A stretch of DNA of 64,000 nt, taken from positions 21,176-85,175 of the forward strand of contig NZ_MRCM01000023.1 of the NCBI RefSeq assembly GCF_002303885.1, written 5' to 3'. This DNA is from Flavobacterium sp. ACN2. GTDB lineage: Bacteria; Bacteroidota; Bacteroidia; Flavobacteriales; Flavobacteriaceae. The notes below the pieces were generated by a model. The model made no database searches. It had not been told where the DNA came from and was given only the letters and a program-made list of their open reading frames with translations. The position numbers and the translations under genes are program-made. Of the stretch, positions 58,959-64,000 are shown one piece after another (positions within the stretch are counted from its first letter, which is position 1; each line of letters starts with the position of its first letter).

Positions 58959-58987
58959 TTATTATCTATTACCAATACAAACCAAAT

Positions 58988-59380
58988 ATGAAAAGAAAAA
59001 AAACAGCAATTGTAGCTTCAATATTACTCCTGATGGTTTCTGCCGGCGTCTACTTTTATTATGGAATTATCTTTAAAGAAGCCCGAAATATAGAATCAGA
59101 AACGCCAGATTTTAGTTTAACGGCAAAAAAACTGCTTGAAGATTATAACGAAGACCCAAAAAATGCAGATTCAATATACCTCAACAAAACTATTGAAATA
59201 ACGGGCCTTGCAACCAAAGAAACCGATTCTTCATTGATACTTGAAAATAGTGTTTTCTGTCTTTTCAAAGAAAAACTAAAAGACAAAATGATCAATAATA
59301 AAACCACAATTAAAGGCAAATGCATTGGATATGACGAATTGTTTATGGAAGTCAAAATAGACCAATGCACAGTTAAATAA
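58988..59380 (+). CDS. OB-fold (tRNA_anti-like) membrane-anchored protein
   Basis: A 130-residue protein with one N-terminal membrane anchor (about 5-27) and a soluble OB fold: LLEDYNEDPKNADSIYLNKTIEITGLA then SLILENSVFCLF and TIKGKCIGYDELFMEVKIDQC (quoted LNKTIEITGLA and GKCIGYDELFMEVKI). This layout is the tRNA_anti-like/OB-fold putative lipoprotein-like group of Bacteroidota. Two cysteines (about C93 and C113) may pair. It is 29 bases after the HxlR gene and 23 before the DUF5777 gene. Function unknown. Confidence 0.8.
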   Translation: MKRKKTAIVASILLLMVSAGVYFYYGIIFKEARNIESETPDFSLTAKKLLEDYNEDPKNADSIYLNKTIEITGLATKETDSSLILENSVFCLFKEKLKDKMINNKTTIKGKCIGYDELFMEVKIDQCTVK

Positions 59381-59403
59381 ACCAAAAAATTAATAATTAA
59401 TTT

Positions 59404-60246
59404 ATGAAGAAAATTTTAGTTCCGTTCTGCCTGTTTTTAGTTACACTGGCTTACTCTCAGGATGATTTATTGAAGAGTCTTGATTCTACACAAACAGAAG
59501 AAAGCTATTCTACAGCTACATTTAAAGCTTTACAGCTGGTAACCTTACAGACCACAAAAATGCCTGCTAAAAAAGAATTTTATTTTGTGGTTTCGCATCG
59601 TTTTGGCACTGTAAAAGATGGTTTTGACAGTTTTTTTGGACTTGACAATGCAACCACAAAACTCGGAGGAATCTACGGTGTTACAGATTGGTTATCGGTC
59701 AGCCTTTCGAGACATACTTTAAATAAAATGTATGAAACCGGATTGAAATATCGGGTAGCAAGACAAAACGATAATTTTCCGCTGGACATTGTTGGGTACA
59801 GTGTTGCAGATATCAATACTTTTTTAGAAAAAGACCAATATCCTGGTTTAGAGTTTAAACATCGTATGACGTATGTACAACAGGTTTTACTATCTAGAAA
59901 AATCAGTGAAAAATTCTCATTAGAATTAGTACCGTCCTTTATACACAAAAACCTTTACAATCCTGATATCGAAAGAGACAATCAGTTTTCTTTTGGTGGT
60001 GGTGGACGCTATAAAATCACGAAAAGATTATCTGTCAATTTAGAATATATGCACAATTTTGATAAACCTGACTTTTATAAAAATCCGTTGTCTGTAGGTC
60101 TTGATGTGGAAACAGGCGGACACGTTTTTCAATTAATCTTTACCAATTCACAATCTATGAGTGAGAGCGGATATCTTACCAATGCCTCTGGCGACTGGGG
60201 TAAAGGGGATTTCTTCTTTGGCTTTAATCTATACAGAGTTTTCTAA
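59404..60246 (+). CDS. DUF5777 family outer-membrane barrel protein
   Basis: A 280-residue protein: signal peptide ending YSQ, an acidic linker, then strands such as KKEFYFVVSHRFGTVKDGFDSFFGLDNATTKLGGIYG (quoted FYFVVSHRFGTVKDGF and TTKLGGIYGVTDWLSVSLSR), characteristic of DUF5777 beta-barrels. These are often next to cytochrome-like and YceI-like genes in Bacteroidota, as here. Role unknown, perhaps a porin for a redox process. The next gene starts after 19 bases. Confidence 0.82.
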   Translation: MKKILVPFCLFLVTLAYSQDDLLKSLDSTQTEESYSTATFKALQLVTLQTTKMPAKKEFYFVVSHRFGTVKDGFDSFFGLDNATTKLGGIYGVTDWLSVSLSRHTLNKMYETGLKYRVARQNDNFPLDIVGYSVADINTFLEKDQYPGLEFKHRMTYVQQVLLSRKISEKFSLELVPSFIHKNLYNPDIERDNQFSFGGGGRYKITKRLSVNLEYMHNFDKPDFYKNPLSVGLDVETGGHVFQLIFTNSQSMSESGYLTNASGDWGKGDFFFGFNLYRVF

Positions 60247-60265
60247 CAATTAAAAACAATAAATC

Positions 60266-60679
60266 ATGAAAAAAACAATCGTACTTACCATTTTACTCGC
60301 GGCATTTGCAAGCTGCAGTGATTCTGACACCGTTCAAGATATCGAAGGAACACCAACAACTCCGACTACACCCACAACCCCAACTACACCAACGAATCCA
60401 ACTGACCCGACAACTCCTACTGCGGCTACTTATAGCAAAGATGTAAAATCTATTATTGATGCCAATTGCATAAGCTGCCACTCCAGCGGAAGATCGGCAT
60501 CTTTTAGACCATTAACTACTTATGCGCAAGTAAAAGCAGCAGTAGAAAATGCTGGTTTATTAGGCAGAATCCAGCTTCAAAGCGGCCAGCAGGGACTTAT
60601 GCCTCAAGGTGGAAGAATGGCTCAGGCTAATATTGATCTAATAGTAAAATGGAACACCGATGGTCTAAAAGAAAATTAA
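60266..60679 (+). CDS. Mono-haem c-type cytochrome-like lipoprotein
   Basis: A 137-residue lipoprotein (lipobox at Cys17, AAFASC). A Thr-Pro tether (about residues 29-52, several PTT repeats) leads to a small haem domain with CISCH (C68-H72), the c-type haem attachment site, and methionines at about 112 and 118 that could be the distal ligand. It is probably an electron carrier held away from the membrane. It overlaps the next start region and lies in the DUF5777-YceI set. Confidence 0.85.
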   Translation: MKKTIVLTILLAAFASCSDSDTVQDIEGTPTTPTTPTTPTTPTNPTDPTTPTAATYSKDVKSIIDANCISCHSSGRSASFRPLTTYAQVKAAVENAGLLGRIQLQSGQQGLMPQGGRMAQANIDLIVKWNTDGLKEN

Positions 60680-60684
60680 TTATT

Positions 60685-61239
60685 ATGAAAAAATCATTTA
60701 TTAATTTCTTTGCGCTACTGCTTATTATAATTGCGAATAACGACGGGTTTGCACAAAAACTGATTACAAAAACAGGAAATATAAAATTTCAGGCCTCTAT
60801 GCCTACTTACGAAGAAGTTGCAGCCGAAAGCAAATCAGTTTCAGCTGTTCTGGATCAGACAACAGGAGATTTTGCCAGCTTGGTGCTTATAAAAGGTTTT
60901 CGGTTTAAAGTAGCGCTGATGGAAGAGCACTTTAATGAAAATTATATGGAATCTGAAAAATTTCCAAAAGCGACTTTCAAAGGCAAAATTGAAGATTTTG
61001 ATAGTTCAAAAATTACAAGTTCTCCTAAAAATTTCACATTAAAAGGAGATCTTACTATTCACGGAAAAACAAAACCAGTCTCTGTGATTGTAAAAATTTC
61101 CAAAACTACAAATGGAGTTAATGCTATTGGCACATTTGAAGCAAAACCAGAAGATTTTGATATTGAAATACCAAGTCTTGTCAGAAAGAAAATTGCCGAA
61201 AAAATAAAGATTAATTACAATTTCTTATTAGTTAAATAA
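60685..61239 (+). CDS. YceI-family protein
   Basis: A 184-residue secreted protein: signal peptide ending GFAQ, then the YceI lipocalin-like barrel: TGNIKFQASMP, the ENYMESEKFPKATFKGKIEDF core (quoted NYMESEKFPKATFKGKI), FTLKGDLTIHGKTKPV, and DIEIPSLVRKKIAEKIKI. YceI proteins bind isoprenoid chains such as ubiquinone. I chose ATG 60685 because the in-frame start at 60649 lies inside the upstream gene and lacks a signal peptide. It ends the five-gene set before a terminator. Confidence 0.88.
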   Translation: MKKSFINFFALLLIIIANNDGFAQKLITKTGNIKFQASMPTYEEVAAESKSVSAVLDQTTGDFASLVLIKGFRFKVALMEEHFNENYMESEKFPKATFKGKIEDFDSSKITSSPKNFTLKGDLTIHGKTKPVSVIVKISKTTNGVNAIGTFEAKPEDFDIEIPSLVRKKIAEKIKINYNFLLVK

Positions 61240-61300
61240 CCCTTTTTAAGAATCGGATTTATTCAGATTTACAAGAGTTTTAAGCATGACTAATGTTCTC

Positions 61301-61338
61301 GAGGCCGGTAAACTTATTACGCCGGTCTCTTTTTTTAA
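61301..61338 (+). terminator. Intrinsic terminator after the YceI gene
   Basis: GAGGCCGG (61301-61308) pairs with CCGGTCTC (61322-61329, one mismatch) and is followed by TTTTTTT, 62 bases after the YceI stop. Confidence 0.85.
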
Positions 61339-61355
61339 CCTTAAATCGCATTAAA

Positions 61356-61751
61356 ATGATCTGTAAAAATTATATTGTTACCGGAGAAGATGTAAATGAT
61401 TATATGGTTATGGAAGATACCGCATATATCTCGTATACGATCCGATTGTTATACCATTTTTTGTTTCATAACGGTTTTTCCAAAGAAAAGCTTAATTATA
61501 TGCATTTAGGTTTACAGGAAGGAAATCATGAATTAATCATCCATAAAAACCTGATGTTTACAGAACATTTTTTAGTTGAAATGAAGCATTGTTATATAGA
61601 GGATAAAATCAATATTAAAAGCTGCTTTTTTAACTCAAAAAACGAATGCTGTGCAGAAGTAACAAAAGAAGTAAAATGGTTTGACGCAATCGGTAAAGAA
61701 GTCATTAAAACGCCAAATCAAATTCTTAGACATTTTTATCCAAAAGTATAA
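61356..61751 (+). CDS. Hotdog-fold thioesterase-like protein
   Basis: A 131-residue cytoplasmic protein. The central helix ISYTIRLLYHFLFHNGF followed by five strands (ELIIHKNLMFTEHFLVEMKHCYIEDKINIKSCFF, quoted ELIIHKNLMF and HFLVEMKHCYI, then CAEVTKEVKWFD) and a final PNQILRHF segment match the single hotdog domain of 4-hydroxybenzoyl-CoA-thioesterase-like proteins. The usual Asp/Asn catalytic site (HMN) is not evident. I take ATG 61356; a GTG-type upstream extension at 61293 reads through the terminator. Confidence is moderate. Confidence 0.62.
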   Translation: MICKNYIVTGEDVNDYMVMEDTAYISYTIRLLYHFLFHNGFSKEKLNYMHLGLQEGNHELIIHKNLMFTEHFLVEMKHCYIEDKINIKSCFFNSKNECCAEVTKEVKWFDAIGKEVIKTPNQILRHFYPKV

Positions 61752-61825
61752 ATTGAATTTAACTGGAGTAATAAGAATAATCTAAAAAGAATCAATTTTC
61801 GTATATAGTATTAAAGGAATTATTT

Positions 61826-62110
61826 ATGGAACTATCTTCTGTTTTTTTTCTAAAAATTCTTCGGATACTAGCTAGGAAATATAGCATAGGCTTTACTTTT
61901 GAAGAGCTAACAAAGCTTGTAACAACAGTGTCTAATGTTTCAAAATTTACTAACAATATTGCTTCTGAAAGGGAAAACCAGGCAAAACTGTTGGATGTTT
62001 TAGTTTTGATGAACTCTGAAGGCTACATTTTTCTTAATTCAGATACTGATCAAAGTTTAATTACAATAAAAGGTCTTATTGCAATAAATAATAAAATTTT
62101 ATGGAATTAA
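61826..62110 (+). CDS. Small hypothetical protein
   Basis: A 94-residue, mainly helical protein (MELSSVFFLKILRILARKYS, then a winged-helix-like LLDVLVLMNSEGYIFLNSDT and IKGLIAIN). The order helix-helix-helix-strand-strand could be a small winged-helix DNA-binding domain, but there is no clear homologue. No -7 box is visible in the 74-base gap. Possibly cotranscribed with the hotdog gene. Codon use is normal for the window. Confidence 0.6.
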   Translation: MELSSVFFLKILRILARKYSIGFTFEELTKLVTTVSNVSKFTNNIASERENQAKLLDVLVLMNSEGYIFLNSDTDQSLITIKGLIAINNKILWN

Positions 62111-62259
62111 CTTTTCAAGAAAGCAATTAAAAATTGGCTGCTAAAACTCAAAATTTTATCCTTGAAATACATAGTAAGTGAATTTGATACCTTTTTTTGC
62201 GACTAAAGGCTTAAACCTTTATAATTCGAATATATTAGTGATGACGAGTTTTTGTTAAA

Positions 62260-62625
62260 TCACTGATTTGATTCTAAACGTTTCAAAATCACATTTTTTA
62301 AACGTCCTTCATGTTCATCTCCCCAATTGCCAATAGCTGAAATTACAGGAATTAATGTTTTTCCAAAATCTGTCAGGCTGTATTCTACTTTAGGAGGTAC
62401 AACAGGATAAATGACCTTTGAAACCAATTCATGATCCTCTAATTCCTTCAGCTGAATATTTAGAACCCTGCGTGAAGCATCTGGAATTTTACGCTGCAGT
62501 TCACTTGGCCTTTTATGACCTTCATTTATAAACCAAAGCAAACGTATTTTCCATTTGCCATACAAAACTTCCCCTATCAGGTCAAGTCCGCAGTTTAGAT
62601 TCGGGATTATTTTTCTTTCATACAT
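62260..62625 (-). CDS. HxlR-family transcriptional regulator
   Basis: A 121-residue winged-helix protein. The HxlR signature is complete: CGLDLIGEVLYGKWKIRLLWFI, KRPSELQRKIPDASRRVLNIQLKELEDH (quoted RPSELQRKIPDASRRVLNIQ) and the wing VIYPVVPPKVEYSLTDFG. An N-terminal cysteine (about C12, NLNCGLD) is typical of redox-sensing members. It is divergent from an SDR reductase gene. A 6-base inverted repeat sits in the shared 136-base gap, so it probably represses the reductase operon and itself. Confidence 0.92.
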   Translation of the reverse strand: MYERKIIPNLNCGLDLIGEVLYGKWKIRLLWFINEGHKRPSELQRKIPDASRRVLNIQLKELEDHELVSKVIYPVVPPKVEYSLTDFGKTLIPVISAIGNWGDEHEGRLKNVILKRLESNQ

Positions 62626-62629
62626 ATAA

Positions 62630-62660
62630 CAAAAGTAAACCTATGTTCCGATTTATACAA
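62630..62660 (-). promoter_or_regulatory. Promoter of the HxlR gene
   Basis: On the minus strand, TTG (62660-62658), 20 bases, TACTTTTG (62637-62630). The start of transcription is predicted beside the ATG at 62625, giving a leaderless mRNA. Confidence 0.6.
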
Positions 62661-62704
62661 TAGGGGAAAAATTTATCCCTATCTGAATCGTAACTCCGTA
62701 CTTG

Positions 62705-62726
62705 TGAGAAAGTTGCATACTTCTCA
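62705..62726. promoter_or_regulatory. Putative HxlR operator TGAGAA-N10-TTCTCA
   Basis: Arms 62705-62710 and 62721-62726 are perfect 6-base reverse complements with a 10-base centre. GTACTTGTG to the left and TTGTACTAAAG to the right add half-site-like words. It lies 35-56 bases before the SDR start. No -7 box is found for the SDR gene. Confidence 0.5.
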
Positions 62727-62760
62727 AATTTGTACTAAAGAAATTTAAATCGAATATAAG

Positions 62761-63543
62761 ATGGATTATCAAAATGAATTATCAGGCAAAATTGCCCTAG
62801 TAACAGGAGGCACAAAAGGAACTGGAATGGCAATTGCAGAAAGACTGCTGCAAGCTGGTGCAACAGTTATTATTACCGCACGAAACGCGCCAGAAAAAGA
62901 AAACACCAAACTGCATTTCATTGCTTCGGATTTGAGTAAAGCTGAAGGAACACAAAAAGTTGTCAGTGAAATATTGTCGACTTACGGAAGACTGGATATT
63001 CTTGTGAATAATCTAGGTTCTTCAACCACACCCGCAGGCGGCTTCAGCGCACTTACTGATGATGATTGGGTATCAACCCTAGAGGCTAATCTGCTTGCCC
63101 CTGTTCGACTGGACAGAGGTTTTATCCCTCAAATGATAGATCAAAAACAAGGTGTTATTATTCACATAGCTTCAATTCAGGGTAAATTGCCTTTGTATGA
63201 TTCCACTCTCCCCTATGCTGCAGCAAAAGCTGGACTTATTAATTACAGCAAAGGCTTATCTAAAGAAGTATCTTCAAAAGGCGTGCGTGTACTGACTGTT
63301 TCGCCAGGATGGATCAATACAGGGGCGACAAAAGCTTTTCTTGGTGAGATTGCAAGAAATGCAAACAGTACAGTAGAAGAGGCGCAGCAAAGCGTTATGG
63401 ATGCATTGGGCGGAATACCTTATGGCAGGCCAGCTGAACCGGAAGAAGTGGCTGAATTGGTTGGATTTCTTGTTTCACCAAGAGCTAAATATTTAACAGG
63501 AACTGAATTTGTGATCGATGGTGGCACAGTACCGACGATCTAA
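62761..63543 (+). CDS. SDR-family oxidoreductase
   Basis: A 260-residue cytoplasmic enzyme of the classical short-chain dehydrogenase length. The cofactor motif TGGTKGTG (15-22), the NNLGSS site (usually NNAG), the catalytic Ser region IHIASIQGKL, YAAAK (YxxxK) and PGWINTGATKAFLG are all in order. It reduces or oxidises a small carbonyl compound with NAD(P)H. It is divergent from HxlR and is followed after 22 bases by an NTF2-like gene, a common pair in HxlR-controlled detoxification operons. Confidence 0.93.
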   Translation: MDYQNELSGKIALVTGGTKGTGMAIAERLLQAGATVIITARNAPEKENTKLHFIASDLSKAEGTQKVVSEILSTYGRLDILVNNLGSSTTPAGGFSALTDDDWVSTLEANLLAPVRLDRGFIPQMIDQKQGVIIHIASIQGKLPLYDSTLPYAAAKAGLINYSKGLSKEVSSKGVRVLTVSPGWINTGATKAFLGEIARNANSTVEEAQQSVMDALGGIPYGRPAEPEEVAELVGFLVSPRAKYLTGTEFVIDGGTVPTI

Positions 63544-63565
63544 TAACCTTTAAAAAATTAAAAAG

Positions 63566-63889
63566 ATGAACTTACCTAAAGTGATAAAAGATTTAGTCAA
63601 TGCACAGAACAGCTTCGACAGCACTGCCTATGCCAACTGTTTTTCCGAAAATGCTGTTGTATTTGATGAAGGCAAAACGCATAACGGAAGACTGGACATC
63701 CAGCATTGGATAGACGAATCAAATAAAAAATACAAATCAGTGATGAAACCTCTTCAATATGCTGAAAATGGAACCGCAAGTGTCTTAACTGCAGAGTGCG
63801 CAGGAACATTTCCAGGAAGCCCCATTACACTACAATTTCATTTTGATATTGCTGACGGGCAAATTCAACATTTAAAAGTGACTGGATAA
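63566..63889 (+). CDS. NTF2-like (SnoaL-type) protein
   Basis: A 107-residue protein. VNAQNSFDSTAYANCFSENAVVFDEGKTHNG (quoted FDSTAYANCFSENAVVFDEG) and IQHWIDESNKKY then the strands TVLTAECAGTFPGSPITLQFHF give the cone-shaped NTF2 fold of SnoaL-like enzymes and scaffold proteins. It is in an operon with the SDR gene and might act on the same compound. It is full length; the strand HLKVTG ends the domain. Confidence 0.85.
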   Translation: MNLPKVIKDLVNAQNSFDSTAYANCFSENAVVFDEGKTHNGRLDIQHWIDESNKKYKSVMKPLQYAENGTASVLTAECAGTFPGSPITLQFHFDIADGQIQHLKVTG

Positions 63890-63914
63890 ATAGAGAAAGT
63901 GAGTAATTAAAGGG

Positions 63915-63965
63915 CAATTTTGAGAAAAACATGAAATTGAAGAAACATCTTTTTTCTCACAATTG
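63915..63965 (+). terminator. Imperfect hairpin after the SDR/NTF2 operon
   Basis: CAATTTTGAGAAAAA (63915-63929) pairs with TTTTTTCTCACAATTG (63950-63965) with one mismatch around a 20-base loop. It lies 26 bases after the last stop. No U tract follows, so terminator function is uncertain. Confidence 0.5.
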
Positions 63966-64000
63966 TCAATTAATTATCAATTTATAATAGTGTATATAAA

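Noticed and set aside
61293..61355. Longer start for the hotdog-like gene
   Set aside because: The extension reads through the terminator hairpin at 61301-61338.
1..64000. Mobile element or prophage
   Set aside because: No transposase, integrase, recombinase, terminase or phage structural gene is seen, and tRNA-Tyr has no attachment-site duplicate nearby.

Overview
The window is chromosomal DNA from a low-GC member of the Bacteroidota, almost certainly a Flavobacterium or close relative. The evidence is: a SusC/SusD polysaccharide-utilisation locus; many upstream regions carrying the phylum's sigma-A promoter (-7 box TAnnTTTG, twice with a TTTG -33 box exactly 19 bases upstream); few Shine-Dalgarno sites; a FecI/FecR/TonB-receptor signalling set; and short intergenic palindromes built from roughly 7-base words, which I recall as common in flavobacterial genomes. 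I see no transposase, integrase, phage gene or CRISPR array.

Layout. 1-4.8 kb: small housekeeping and stress genes (lipoprotein, Crp-like regulator, acetyltransferase, DoxX, DinB, two small membrane proteins, one a 53-codon DUF1328 gene). 5.1-8.4 kb: an overlapping pair, a GH130 phosphorylase and a glycosyltransferase fused to an alpha/alpha-barrel domain. 8.7-15.8 kb: an MCE/Mla lipid transporter (permease, ATPase, MlaD), then AsmA, a small iron-permease-family protein and an FAD oxidoreductase. 15.9-24.7 kb: regulators (MarR-GNAT fusion, AraC), a deoxyinosine glycosylase, membrane proteins, a marR-MATE efflux operon with two matching operators, and an outer-membrane barrel. 25.2-37.0 kb: a polysaccharide-utilisation locus (DUF5004 lipoprotein, secreted binding protein, SusC, SusD, GH71/99-like enzyme, GH97 enzyme) facing a SusR-type regulator. 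37.3-46.1 kb: fatty acid hydroxylase, glutamate dehydrogenase with a Cys/Met-rich leader peptide and attenuator-like hairpin upstream, EamA transporter, AAA/VWA pair, and a cluster of short genes. 46.5-53.1 kb: J-domain/KTSC protein, a thioredoxin-family gene and a PepSY gene each cut by one in-frame TGA, tRNA-Tyr, and a siderophore receptor. 53.2-61.2 kb: lipoprotein, ECF sigma/FecR/TonB receptor set sharing a GTAGGGTAA word, then HxlR regulator, OB-fold protein, DUF5777 barrel, mono-haem lipoprotein and YceI protein. 61.4-64 kb: two unknowns, and an HxlR regulator divergent from an SDR reductase and an NTF2-like protein.

How the genes work together. The polysaccharide locus should bind, cut and import an alpha-linked glycan under the SusR-like sensor. 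The siderophore receptor and PepSY protein form an iron-uptake unit whose second gene is broken as written. The sigma/anti-sigma/receptor trio is a cell-surface signalling cascade whose promoter word recurs upstream of the HxlR-to-YceI block, suggesting a shared regulon. The marR-MATE pair is a self-repressed drug-efflux operon. The most unusual items are the leader peptide and attenuator ahead of gdh, the two in-frame TGA codons in otherwise intact genes, the GTAGGGTAA word, the glycosyltransferase fusion, and the several families of intergenic palindromes, one of which shows a compensatory change between copies.
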